Below are positions 26,911-36,540 of a stretch of DNA of 64,000 bases, one piece after another. Each line of letters begins with the position of its first letter. Positions within the stretch are counted from its first letter, which is position 1. Location: the NCBI GenBank assembly GCA_016218705.1, contig JACRDC010000004.1, positions 1 through 64,000 on the forward strand. The letters are read 5' to 3'. This DNA comes from Desulfarculus sp. GTDB lineage: Bacteria > Desulfobacterota > Desulfarculia > Desulfarculales > Desulfarculaceae. The notes below the pieces were generated by a model. It made no database searches. It saw only the letters and a list, made by a program, of their open reading frames with translations, and was not told the DNA's origin. The translations under genes were made by a program, and so were the position numbers.

Positions 26911-27255
26911 GTGCAACCCAAGACCGTGGAACTGGAGGACGCCAAGCGCCCCTGCCCGGCCTGCGGCCTCAATACCTGCCAGCGCCAGCGCCAGGACTAC
27001 TACCTGAGCCTGTTCTTTATCCCCCTGTTCCCGGTCAAGCGCGGCGAGCCCTATTGGCAATGCGCCCGCTGCGGCCAGGGCTGCCAAGGGCAGGTCCAGA
27101 CCTACGCCCAGACCCCCCAGCAGTCCCCAGCCACCCCCCAAGGCCCGGGGCCCAGCCGGCCCGGGCCGGCGGCCTGCCGTTTTTGTGGGGGAGAATTAAA
27201 GCAAGACTTTAAATATTGCCCCTATTGCGGCGCCAAGATTATTGATAATAGATGA
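26911..27255 (+). CDS. Zinc-ribbon protein (start codon uncertain)
   Basis: The 114-residue protein has an N-terminal zinc ribbon (CPACG ... QCARCGQGC), a helix LSLFFIPLFPV between the two knuckles, a Pro/Gln-rich linker and a C-terminal ribbon (CRFCG ... YCPYCGAKI). It belongs to a family of small zinc-ribbon proteins of unknown function that normally begin FFFIGG-V-P. That conserved stretch is encoded here (26890-26910) in frame, but a TGA lies just upstream and no ATG, GTG or TTG precedes it. The GTG at 26911 is the only usual start, yet it lacks a ribosome site, whereas AGAGAGG sits at 26879-26885. Confidence 0.6.
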   Translation: MQPKTVELEDAKRPCPACGLNTCQRQRQDYYLSLFFIPLFPVKRGEPYWQCARCGQGCQGQVQTYAQTPQQSPATPQGPGPSRPGPAACRFCGGELKQDFKYCPYCGAKIIDNR

Positions 27256-27308
27256 AAAGGAAAGGATACCAAGGGGGGACCATGTTCATTCATGGTATCG
27301 GCATAATG

Positions 27309-27332
27309 ATCTTCCCCCGATTTGGTGGACAC
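27309..27332 (-). mobile_element. Right end of an IS3-family element
   Basis: On the minus strand, just after the transposase-fragment stop, lies GTGTCCACCAAATCGGGGGA, which resembles the terminal inverted repeat of many IS3-family elements. The matching left end is absent because the 5' part of the element is gone. Confidence 0.55.
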
Positions 27333-27336
27333 GTGG

Positions 27337-27999
27337 TTAAGCGGTCAAGTTGAGCATCTCATACTCCTCTGGTGCGATGAGGCCCAAGGCGGAGTGCCTG
27401 CGGGATCGGTTGTAGAAGACCTCGATGTACTCGAAGATATCAGCCATGGCTTCCCAACGGGTCTGGTAATCCCGGTGGTGGACCCGTTCGGTCTTGAGAG
27501 TCTCGTTGGCCAAGCTTCTTCCTGCGCTACCGGGACCTCCCTTGCCTCCGTAGTAGGTTTCGTCTACTTCGACCACGCCGCCAAGGAGGTCGCCTCCGTT
27601 GTCGGCCAAGGCCCGACGGAGTTTGTGGAGCATGGTCCAGGCGGTGGCGTAGCGCAGGTTGAGTTACCTCGATACATGCATGGCCGAAACGCCGCGCTTG
27701 TCCTGGGCAAGCATGTAGGCGGCCCAGAATCACTTCACCAGGGGGAGCTTGGTCCTGTGCAGCAGGGTCCCCGCAGTGACCGACTCCTGGAAGTTACAGC
27801 GGGAGCACATGAAAACCCGTGGTTCCACCTTGAGTTGATAGGCCTTGTCCCCGCCGCACTTTTGGCAATTGTATCCATCGGGCCATCTCAGCGCGGCCAG
27901 GTGCACTATGCAGGCCTGCTCGGTGGCGAAGCGTTGCTGGAAGGCGATGAGCGACGATCCTTTGTTTTCTTGGCCATGGCGAACCCCCGAAAAGGTCAT
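27337..27999 (-). pseudogene. Chimeric dead transposase: IS1595-family front joined to IS3-family tail
   Basis: The first part (from 27999) reads as an IS1595-type transposase: IAFQQRFATEQACIVHLAALRWPDGYNCQKCGG with a zinc ribbon, later FWAAYMLAQDKRGVSAMHVSR and [13 protein letters not shown]. It has two in-frame stops: TGA at 27730-27732, where TGG (Trp) is expected, and TAA at 27664-27666, where a Gln codon is expected. At about 27510 it switches in the same frame to the C-terminus of an IS3-family OrfB ([15 protein letters not shown] ... [12 protein letters not shown]). So two different insertion sequences are fused by deletion, and neither can be active. Confidence 0.85.
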
Positions 28000-28133
28000 A
28001 CACTATACGCTAGCATAGTATAGAATCTCCGGGCTGTCAGGGCTTATAGGGATAGGCGCAAAAGGAAATTGCGCCGCGTTGGAAAGTAGGCCAAAATTTC
28101 TCATAATCGCGGGAACGCACGCAAGGAGCATAG

Positions 28134-28167
28134 AGGGCCGCCGGGCAACCGGGCGGCCCGTGTGTTT
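28134..28167 (+). repeat. 34-bp repeat with hairpin, left copy
   Basis: AGGGCCGCCGGGCAACCGGG... followed by CGGCCCGTGTGTTT; a copy with one mismatch lies at 29903-29936 in the same orientation. GGGCCGCC and GGCGGCCC form a stem followed by a T-rich end, so each copy resembles an intrinsic terminator. The pair brackets the pentapeptide-repeat gene. The rest of 28000-28251 has no gene I can support. Confidence 0.8.
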
Positions 28168-28251
28168 AGGTGGTTCAGTTCCTCCATACCGCCCGGTGCG
28201 CATATATGCTAGCCTAATCCCAATGTTAAACCTCAAGGGGGGAGGTTAGCT

Positions 28252-29883
28252 ATGTGCGCCACCGGCATATTGGTCCATACCGTTTTGTCTAATTCGTGTC
28301 TGTCGATATCAGGCCTAACCAGGAAAATATTACGTTTACTAACAGCCATTGGGTTTGTTTTAGCTTTCGCATGTCCTCTCTGGGCCACTGAAATTATACG
28401 AACTAATCATGGGGAGTCAGAGCGTTGGGAGGGGCGCCTTAAGGAAGGGATTAAATTCTCTACATCCGAGCTAAAAGAAATTCTGAAGCTACACGAGTTA
28501 TGGGTTTGGAATCTTAAGGATGGCCAACAGGCGGTCCTAGAAGGGGCCAACCTGGAAGGCGCAAACCTAGAAGGGGCCAACTTGGAAGGTGCAAACCTAA
28601 AGCGTGCAAACTTAAGCCAGGCAAATCTCCGAAAAGGTAATTTGTCTCGTGCAGACTTACAGAGTGCTAATTTGTCAGAAACAATACTAGAAAATGCAAA
28701 TTTAAGCGATGCTAATCTACAAGGTTCAATACTACATAAGACCCAATTGCTGAATGCAAAATTAGACAAAGCTAATCTTCAAAAGGCCATTTTTAATGGT
28801 ACAATACTGCACAGAGCTGAAATGGTTAACGCAAACCTACAGGGAGCGCATTTCTACAACGCCAACCTCCAACTAGCTAATATGTTTGGCACCAATTTAA
28901 AGGGGGCTAGACTTAGGGATACCGATTTGAAATCAGCGAAGCTTGTTTCCGCAAATTTGCAAGAAACAATAATGCAAAATGTAGATCTTCGGGAGGCTAT
29001 TTTAACGGCCGTAAATATGCGAAAGTCATCAATATCTGAAGTTAATTTAAAGGAAGCTGTCTTGTATGGTGCTAACCTTGAAGGCGTTATATTTCAACCC
29101 AAAGTTGGGTTTACTTCATCATCTTCGGGGCTTCCGACCATCACAGGTTTAGCAAAACTGACTTTTATTTCTTCTGGCGATGCACTTGGCGAGTTGCGAG
29201 GCTGGTACAAAACCGTTGGCCTGCGAGATCAAGAACGTCAAGTTACATATGCTTATCACCACACCAGTATGATGAAGGCATTATCGGGATCATGGTTCGA
29301 ATATTTGTTGATAAAAACAGGGCTAGAGAAGGGCCTAGACTTTTCAGTGTTAGAAAAGTATTGGGATGAGTTGGGGATAAGAAAAGAGCAAGACAAAACA
29401 AAAAAGGATGTTGCCCCCCCCGCTTTGGTCATAGGGGCTGCTATCAAGTATATTGCATTTGATCTAACCTGCGCTTGGGGATTAGATCACACGAGGCCTC
29501 TATTGATTCTATTTGTTTTAATGGTGGTGCCCTTTTCCGGTTGTTATTTTTATTCTCTTGTGAGCCAAAGCCGTGACGGTATTTGGAGAGTCTGGCACCC
29601 AGACAGGTTGCGTAACGACCAAGGCGGAGAGATACCTGAACGATTGCGGCCAAAAAACTTTTGGTCCCACCTCGGCCTTAGCCTATACTTCTCTCTACTT
29701 TCAGCCGCCCATATAGGTTGGCGCGATCTGAACGTGGGCGCTTGGATCAGCCGTATTCAGCCAAGGGAATACACCCTTAGGGCAACGGGTTGGGTTCGGG
29801 CTGTTTCAGGGGTTCAGTCACTCATTAGCGTGTACCTTCTGGCACTATTTGTCCTCAGTTACTTTGGTCGGCCATTCGAGTAG
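28252..29883 (+). CDS. Pentapeptide-repeat membrane protein
   Basis: The 543-residue protein has an N-terminal signal or membrane segment (about 26-45), then a right-handed beta-helix of A(N/D)LxxA pentapeptide repeats (about 95-285, starting with nearly identical LEGAN units). A C-terminal membrane part follows (segment at about 417-437, a pore-like stretch LSLYFSLLSAAHIG at about 475-490, last segment at about 522-540, ending YFGRPFE). The C-terminal arrangement recalls two-helix channel modules seen in other pentapeptide proteins, but transport is unproven. The gene is AT-rich against its surroundings. Start has GGGGAGG. The first repeat units are near-identical at DNA level, suggesting recent expansion. 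Confidence 0.8.
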   Translation: MCATGILVHTVLSNSCLSISGLTRKILRLLTAIGFVLAFACPLWATEIIRTNHGESERWEGRLKEGIKFSTSELKEILKLHELWVWNLKDGQQAVLEGANLEGANLEGANLEGANLKRANLSQANLRKGNLSRADLQSANLSETILENANLSDANLQGSILHKTQLLNAKLDKANLQKAIFNGTILHRAEMVNANLQGAHFYNANLQLANMFGTNLKGARLRDTDLKSAKLVSANLQETIMQNVDLREAILTAVNMRKSSISEVNLKEAVLYGANLEGVIFQPKVGFTSSSSGLPTITGLAKLTFISSGDALGELRGWYKTVGLRDQERQVTYAYHHTSMMKALSGSWFEYLLIKTGLEKGLDFSVLEKYWDELGIRKEQDKTKKDVAPPALVIGAAIKYIAFDLTCAWGLDHTRPLLILFVLMVVPFSGCYFYSLVSQSRDGIWRVWHPDRLRNDQGGEIPERLRPKNFWSHLGLSLYFSLLSAAHIGWRDLNVGAWISRIQPREYTLRATGWVRAVSGVQSLISVYLLALFVLSYFGRPFE

Positions 29884-29902
29884 GGATGAGAAACCACCTT
29901 GC

Positions 29903-29936
29903 AGGGCCGCCGGGCAACCGGGCGGCCCTTGTGTTT
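29903..29936 (+). repeat. 34-bp repeat with hairpin, right copy
   Basis: Matches 28134-28167 except one base (T for G before TGTGTTT). It starts 19 bases after the pentapeptide gene stop and is a plausible terminator for it. Confidence 0.8.
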
Positions 29937-29971
29937 TACGGCGGTATCCCCCGCCAGCAAGCCTGCCCAGA

Positions 29972-30009
29972 GGCCCGCCCCCCTTCCTCCGTGGGGGGGC
30001 GGGCCTTTT
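29972..30009 (+). terminator. Strong intrinsic terminator
   Basis: GGCCCGCCCCCC pairs with GGGGGGCGGGCC, followed by TTTT. It lies between the pentapeptide gene and the phage remnant. Confidence 0.7.
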
Positions 30010-30030
30010 CCCTTGGCGAAGGAGAGTGTT

Positions 30031-30600
30031 TTGGAGATCGTCGCCGACTGGAGCCCAGTGCAGGCCCCGAGGCCCGGTTTGCCCGGGTGCCGGGCGCCAT
30101 GCCCAAGGCCCTGGAGCTGGCCTTGAACCGCACCGGCCAGGGCATGGCGGCGCTGACCTCCCAGGGCGTGCGCGCCCAGTACACCACCAAGGCTTCGGCC
30201 AGGCGGGGCGTGTACGAGGTGCGCACCGACCCCCGGCGCGAAGGCTACCAGCGCCTGTCCTTGATGCACTTCGCCGGCGTGCGCCTCAGGGAAATGCCTG
30301 GCGCCGGCAAAGCCCGCCCGCCCAAGGGCATCCGCGTGCGGGTGCGCAAGGACCGGGGCGGCTATCTGCCGCATTCCTTCGTGGCGCCCATGCGCAACAG
30401 CCGCACCGGCGGCGACACCGGCCTGGGCATCTTCCAGCGCCAGGGCAAGGCACGCACGCCGATCCGCGAGATGACCAGCGCCTCGGTGGCCTCGCAGATG
30501 AAGAACACCGGCGTGCGGGAGCGGGTGGTGCCCGAGGCCCAGCGGCGCCTGGACGCGCGCCATCCCTTATGGGGCAGGCCGGTTGATGCCGCCAAGTGGC
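30031..30600 (+). pseudogene. Phage minor tail protein Z-like gene, frameshifted remnant
   Basis: A TTG at 30031 with AAGGAG six bases upstream opens LEIVADWSPVQA, the expected start. Near 30068-30080 the frame shifts, and the homologous protein continues in another frame: ARFARVPGAMPKALELALNRTGQGMAALTSQGVRAQYTTKAS, later RVRKDRGGYLPHSFVAPM and KARTPIREMTSASV. This is the pattern of the GPZ minor tail family. The end is not defined because the second frame reads on without a stop into unrelated DNA. No other phage genes are nearby. Confidence 0.7.
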
Positions 30601-30689
30601 GCCTGGCCACCTGGCCTAAAATTTTTTCTAATTATAGCTGGTTTCCCCGGCGGTTCGCGATAGCCGGTCTGGCGAGATTTCCTGCCGGG

Positions 30690-31439
30690 TTAGCCCCGGC
30701 CCTTGCCCGCCACCACCACCATTATGCTCCCCTGGCGGGGATCGAAGCGGCCACCCGCGAAACCCGGGTGCACTTCCACCCTGGCCCAGCCCTGGAACCA
30801 GCGGCGCAGGTCATCAAGCTCCCACAGTCGCACGCGGGTGGTCAGCCCGCCCAGCTCGTCCAGGCGCAACTCTTCCAGGCCATGCTCCACCCGGCGGCAG
30901 CGGATGCCCTCGCTGAAGTCCCGCCAGCGGCCGGGCGCCGCCTCGGGGGGATAAGAATGGGGATGGGGCAGCTCCAGGACCAAGAGCCCCCCGGGCCGCA
31001 GCACCCGTAAGGCCTCGGCCAGCAGGCGGGGCGGGTCGCCGGGCCGGGTGAGGTGGATCAGGCTGGAGTGCAGGCTGACGATGCTGGCGAAGCTGGCCGA
31101 GCGCAGGGGCAGGCCCTGGCTGGCGTCGGCCAGCACCAGCGGCGCATCCGGGCAGGCCCGCCGGGCCAGGCCCAGCATGCTGGGGGAGCAGTCCAGGCCC
31201 GCTACCGGCGCGAAGCCCGCCTCGCTGAGCGGCCCCAGCATGCGCCCGCTGCCGCAGCCCAGGTCCAGAAGCGGCCCCGGCGGGCAGACCCGGGCCAGCC
31301 AGCGCGCCTGCTGGAAGGTATAGGCTGGCGGGTGGGCGAATTGCTGGTCATAGACCGGGGCCACCTGATCGTAGAAGGCCGCGGTGGATTGGGCGCCCTG
31401 GCCGGGCCTGGCGCTTGGCAAGGGCTTTTCAAGCGGCAT
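30690..31439 (-). CDS. Class I SAM-dependent methyltransferase
   Basis: The 249-residue protein has motif I LLDLGCGSGRML, a following acidic position in AGLDCSPSML, and the post-I region LRVLRPGGLLVLELPHP. Residues 20-40 (FYDQVAPVYDQQFAHPP) are typical of ubiquinone/menaquinone-type methyltransferases, but the target is not determined. It precedes no obvious partner; gatA ends its own operon just upstream on the same strand (36-base gap), so read-through is likely. Confidence 0.85.
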   Translation of the reverse strand: MPLEKPLPSARPGQGAQSTAAFYDQVAPVYDQQFAHPPAYTFQQARWLARVCPPGPLLDLGCGSGRMLGPLSEAGFAPVAGLDCSPSMLGLARRACPDAPLVLADASQGLPLRSASFASIVSLHSSLIHLTRPGDPPRLLAEALRVLRPGGLLVLELPHPHSYPPEAAPGRWRDFSEGIRCRRVEHGLEELRLDELGGLTTRVRLWELDDLRRWFQGWARVEVHPGFAGGRFDPRQGSIMVVVAGKGRG

Positions 31440-31474
31440 GGCCCATGGCCTCGGTCCCTGGGGCGCGTCCCCTG

Positions 31475-32935
<1,461 letters not shown>

Positions 32936-32945
32936 GGGGGCCTCG

Positions 32946-33230
32946 CTAGATCACACGGGGGACGATGAAGCTGACGCCGTCGCTATCGGGGGCGTTGGCC
33001 AGGCCCTCTTGGCGGGGCAGCGAGGGCCGCGCCTGGTCGGGGCGCAGGGCCCCGGTAAGCGCCAGGGCGTGGTTGGTGCTGGGCACCCCGCTGGTGTCCA
33101 GCTTGGCCAGCTTGTCCATGTGGGTGAGGATGTCGTTGAGTTGTCCGGTGAGCTTGGCGCTCTGCTCGGGGCTTAGCCTCAAGCGGGCCAGGGCGGCCAC
33201 ATGGGCCACTTCCTCGGGGGTGATCTTCAT
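32946..33230 (-). CDS. gatC: Aspartyl/glutamyl-tRNA amidotransferase subunit C
   Basis: The 94-residue stabilising subunit of GatCAB reads [23 protein letters not shown] ... [20 protein letters not shown], a near-textbook GatC. It starts the gatCA operon; an AT-rich stretch of about 100 bases upstream separates it from the foreign gene at 33340. Confidence 0.95.
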   Translation of the reverse strand: MKITPEEVAHVAALARLRLSPEQSAKLTGQLNDILTHMDKLAKLDTSGVPSTNHALALTGALRPDQARPSLPRQEGLANAPDSDGVSFIVPRVI

Positions 33231-33339
33231 GGAGACACCTTAAAGCTAATTAGTTGTTATTACGCAAGAGTATGTAACAGAAAGTTTACCAAAAGGCAAG
33301 TGGAGATAGGCATAACCGAAGGTAAGTATAATGCTTGCG

Positions 33340-34203
33340 TTATGCATTGTGTGCTCCGGTTCCAAACGAAAATTCCGCATAACCTTTTTCTTTTATCTCA
33401 GATAAATTGGCCTGAGCTATTACATAACTACTAACATATGGAGGGAATATTGTCACGTTAGCTTCTCCTTCCACAGTTGTTATTCGCAGCAGGGGGGCTT
33501 CGTAGGAAGAGCTAGATTTGAATAAATCGATATCCCTTGCTTTGTATTTTGCGTAAAGATCAGAATGAATAGCATTTGATATCTTTTCATCGTCTGTAAA
33601 AAAAGTAATTGGAAATTTACCACTTTTATATGAAAAGGTGCCTGGATGAAAAAAATTTTCCTCTTTATGTCGAGCACTGATTAACGTAGATACATCAAAG
33701 GTGATTGCGCTGGTACGTCCTGTTTCATAAAGGCGTTGGTAAAAATTACGGATAATATTTTCTATGTCCTTCCTAATTATTACTATTTGTTTTGACGCAC
33801 GAATATTTTGCGGATGCATCGTTTTTATCTCGAAATCTATTCTGCTTTTTTTGCTGATTCTTGGTATAAATACTGAGAAGGCTACAAGTATTTTAGACGA
33901 ATTAGGGTAATCGGAAAGTACAGATATCTTATGGGGAGTTTCGTGTATTTCTATGCCATATTCCGGGTTGGAAAATAGCATGGTTTGCGCTGGCAATATT
34001 CCATTAAATCCAAGGTAAATGTCTTTGCCCTCCCCCCTGCCGCTGTTATGCACCGTGCAATGAATAACTGAAGGATTCGCATCTTTGTCCAATTCACATT
34101 CTACCGAAATCCTAGGCTCTCTTTCCTGATAAATAAAGATAACAATAGTCACGCAAATCCCAAGAATTCCTACGCCCAGGCCTATCCAAAAATCTGGCCC
34201 CAT
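33340..34203 (-). CDS. AT-rich membrane-anchored hypothetical protein
   Basis: The 287-residue protein has a single N-terminal membrane segment (about residues 5-27, FWIGLGVGILGICVTIVIFIY) and a large soluble domain whose first part looks beta-rich (SVECELDKDANPSVIHCTVHNSGRGEGKDI, like an Ig-like fold). No catalytic motif is recognised. I chose the ATG at 34203 with GGAG upstream; the frame is open further but that part is the shadow of the neighbouring deacetylase gene. Codon use is AT-rich, unlike both neighbours, so it is probably acquired. Function unknown. Confidence 0.7.
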   Translation of the reverse strand: MGPDFWIGLGVGILGICVTIVIFIYQEREPRISVECELDKDANPSVIHCTVHNSGRGEGKDIYLGFNGILPAQTMLFSNPEYGIEIHETPHKISVLSDYPNSSKILVAFSVFIPRISKKSRIDFEIKTMHPQNIRASKQIVIIRKDIENIIRNFYQRLYETGRTSAITFDVSTLISARHKEENFFHPGTFSYKSGKFPITFFTDDEKISNAIHSDLYAKYKARDIDLFKSSSSYEAPLLRITTVEGEANVTIFPPYVSSYVIAQANLSEIKEKGYAEFSFGTGAHNA

Positions 34204-34295
34204 AATACTCCGGCAGGAGAAATTGATAGAAAATAATTCAATTAATATCGAATCAGCAAACCTGCTGTTCAGATATCCTCCCCGGGGGCCGGCAA

Positions 34296-35342
34296 CTATA
34301 GGCCCGGAAACACCGCCCAGTACTTGGCCATGATGGCCTTGGCCTTGGCCAGCACCTCGGGCGGCTTGGCCTGGCGGGCGGTTTCCAGGCAGGCGTCGGC
34401 CAGCACCGTATCGCCCAAAAAGGTATTGAGCACCGCCAGCACCGAGCGGGCCTGGGCCGCCGGCTGGTAGCCGCCCTCCAGGGTGAGCACCACCCGGCCA
34501 GGGCAGAACTCGCGGGCAATGTCCATGAGCACCTTGGTCATGCCGGCGTAGCCGGCCTGGCGCAGTTGCATGCCGCCCAGGGGGTCCTCGCGGTGGGCGT
34601 CGAAGCCAGCCGAGACCAGGATGAACTGGGGTGCGAAGGCCCGGGCCACAGGGTCCAGCAGGTCCAGGAAGATGCGCAGGTAGTGGGAGTCCTCCTGGCC
34701 GCCCATCATGGGCACGTTCATGGTGTAGCCCAGGCCGGGGCCGGAGCCCACCATGGCCAGAGGGCCGGTGCCGGGGTACATGGGCGACTGGTGCACAGAG
34801 AAGTACAGCACCCGCTCGTCGCGGGAGAAGCAGTCCTCGGTGCCGTTGCCGTGGTGCACGTCCCAATCCACCACCAGCACCCGCTCCAGGCCTCGGGCGG
34901 CCAAGAGGTGGGCGGCGGCGATGGCCACGTTGTTGAACAGGCAGAAGCCCATGGCCCGCTCGGGCGTGGCGTGGTGCCCCGGCGGGCGCACCAGGGCCAT
35001 GCCGTGTTGCACCCGGCCTTCCAGGGCGGCGTCGCACAGATCAATCAGGGAGCCAGCGGCCAAGAGGGCCACCTCGTGGGAGCGAGGCGAGGTGCCGGTG
35101 TCCGGGTCCAGGGAGGAGTAGCGGCCCTGGGTGGCGGCGATGCGTTTGATGTGGTTGCTGGTGTGCACGCGGCCCAGCTCCTCGGCGGTGGCGGCGCGCA
35201 AGGGCAGGCTAACGGTGCCGCCCAGGCCGGGCCAGGCCTGGAGCGCCTGGTCCAAGACCTCCAGCCGCCGGGGAGACTCCACGTGAAAGTCACCCGCCTG
35301 GTGTTCCTGAAAGATGGGGTCGTGGACTAGGCCGATGGGCAT
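34296..35342 (-). CDS. Histone deacetylase/acetoin-utilisation (AcuC-like) family hydrolase
   Basis: The 348-residue zinc-dependent amidohydrolase has the HDAC active site: RPPGHHATPERAMGFCLFNN (general-base histidine pair), the zinc-binding DWDVHHGNGTEDCF, and the later GFDAHREDPLGG with the third metal ligand. Such bacterial enzymes deacetylate acetyl-CoA synthetase or polyamines. It is followed, on the same strand, by the AT-rich orphan. The acetyl-CoA synthetase family gene at 62.6-64 kb is a conceivable but distant target. Confidence 0.92.
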   Translation of the reverse strand: MPIGLVHDPIFQEHQAGDFHVESPRRLEVLDQALQAWPGLGGTVSLPLRAATAEELGRVHTSNHIKRIAATQGRYSSLDPDTGTSPRSHEVALLAAGSLIDLCDAALEGRVQHGMALVRPPGHHATPERAMGFCLFNNVAIAAAHLLAARGLERVLVVDWDVHHGNGTEDCFSRDERVLYFSVHQSPMYPGTGPLAMVGSGPGLGYTMNVPMMGGQEDSHYLRIFLDLLDPVARAFAPQFILVSAGFDAHREDPLGGMQLRQAGYAGMTKVLMDIAREFCPGRVVLTLEGGYQPAAQARSVLAVLNTFLGDTVLADACLETARQAKPPEVLAKAKAIMAKYWAVFPGL

Positions 35343-35376
35343 GGTGCTCCTTACCGGGGTGGACCCGCTTTGCTGC

Positions 35377-36243
35377 TCAGGGTTTGCCGGCGGCGGGCTT
35401 GTCGCGCTTGGGGAAGAGCAGCACCCGGCCGTCGTACATCACGCCCCCCAGCTCCTGGGGCTCGATCTGGGCCAGTTGATCGAATATCTCTGTGAGGTTG
35501 AAGACCACCACCTTCTCGCCGGGCTCCAGGAGGTCCAGGTCGCGGGACATGTGGCCGGTCTTGAGGTTGTAGACCCCCACCATGTGCTCGGCGAACTTGA
35601 GCACCTTGCCCACCCCCGAGGAGGTCCCCTGGCGGGTGGGCTGGTCGGCCTGGGGCGGCAGTTGGTGCCCCCGGTGGCTTAAGTATTCGCCCAAGAGCCC
35701 GTAGTGTATCTTCCACAGGTTGTCGCCGGGGCGCACGGCGTACACCCCCCAGGCGGTTATCTGCTGGCCCTTGCCCAGCGGTTTGTCCAAAAGTGCCTTG
35801 CGTCCCTCCACCACCAGCTTGCGTTCCAGCTCGGCCACGGGCACGGTCTCCTTGCCCAGCTTGATGCTCTCGTCGGAGCGCACCACGGCGTCCAGGGACT
35901 TCTCCAGGCCGTAGGGCTCCTTGCGCTGCACCTGCTCCGAGGAGGGCAGGGCGGGGGTCTCGCCGGGGGGCTCGGGGGTCACGTCAACCACCGGTCCCTG
36001 CTGGCTGGGAGACGGCGGCGGGATGGCCGGGGCGCTCTCGGGCTTGGCGGCCTGGCCGGGGGCCTGCCCCGCCTTGGGCAGCGGAGCGTGGGCGGGGTCT
36101 TCGTCCAGCAGGTACCAGAACAGGAACATGGCCCCGGCGGTCACCAGCAGGACCAGCACCCAGGGCCAGGGGGAAGGCCGCCGGTGGACCACTGGGGCGG
36201 GTCTGGGAGTGGGCGCGGGCTGGGGAAGGTTTTCGGGGTCCAT
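35377..36243 (-). CDS. Membrane-anchored LysM-like protein
   Basis: The 288-residue protein has a proline-rich cytoplasmic N-terminus, one membrane segment (about residues 26-44, WPWVLVLLVTAGAMFLFWYLL), a Pro/Ala-rich spacer to about residue 100, and a C-terminal domain containing VYAVRPGDNLWKIHYGLLGEYLSHRG, which resembles a LysM peptidoglycan-binding repeat. The C-terminus (GVMYDGRVLLFPKRD) may form a small beta domain. The ATG at 36243 has CGAGGAC upstream; seven extra residues are possible from 36264. A cell-envelope role is inferred. Confidence 0.65.
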   Translation of the reverse strand: MDPENLPQPAPTPRPAPVVHRRPSPWPWVLVLLVTAGAMFLFWYLLDEDPAHAPLPKAGQAPGQAAKPESAPAIPPPSPSQQGPVVDVTPEPPGETPALPSSEQVQRKEPYGLEKSLDAVVRSDESIKLGKETVPVAELERKLVVEGRKALLDKPLGKGQQITAWGVYAVRPGDNLWKIHYGLLGEYLSHRGHQLPPQADQPTRQGTSSGVGKVLKFAEHMVGVYNLKTGHMSRDLDLLEPGEKVVVFNLTEIFDQLAQIEPQELGGVMYDGRVLLFPKRDKPAAGKP

Positions 36244-36416
36244 GCCGGTCCTCGCGGGTGCCATCGGGCACGAGGCGTTTATCAGCGTCGGTAAGGTTGC
36301 CTGCTATTCTACTACAACCGCCGAGCCCTTGTTGACAAGTGCGGCCTTGCGGACCGGTCTTCTTGCCCCCGCCGCCTCCTTTGCCCTTCCGTTCTTGCGC
36401 GCGGCCTTCTTTTCTC

Positions 36417-36475
36417 TTGACAAGGTACGGGGGTTTCGGCGAAATAGTTACAACATAGCTATATTGAAGTTACAA
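36417..36475 (+). promoter_or_regulatory. Promoter and direct-repeat region of the benzoyl-CoA gene cluster
   Basis: A perfect TTGACA at 36417-36422 is followed by a weak AT-rich -10 region. Two copies of AGTTACAA lie at 36446-36453 and 36468-36475, exactly 22 bases apart (two helical turns), as for a regulator binding direct repeats. They end 65 bases before the first gene. The regulator is unknown, and the assignment is pattern-based. Confidence 0.4.
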
Positions 36476-36540
36476 AGCCACTAAATTTCAACGGCCGAGG
36501 GCAGGTATGGCCCGCGGTCAGGCAACCTAAAGGAGACAAC

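Noticed and set aside
27664-27732. Possible recoding (stop read-through) in the IS1595-type transposase
   Set aside because: The two stops are different (TGA, TAA), replace ordinary Trp and Gln codons, and the 3' part belongs to another IS family. Decay explains it better.
28003-28236. Small minus-strand frame between the dead transposase and the pentapeptide gene
   Set aside because: It runs through the 34-bp hairpin repeat and has no coding features.
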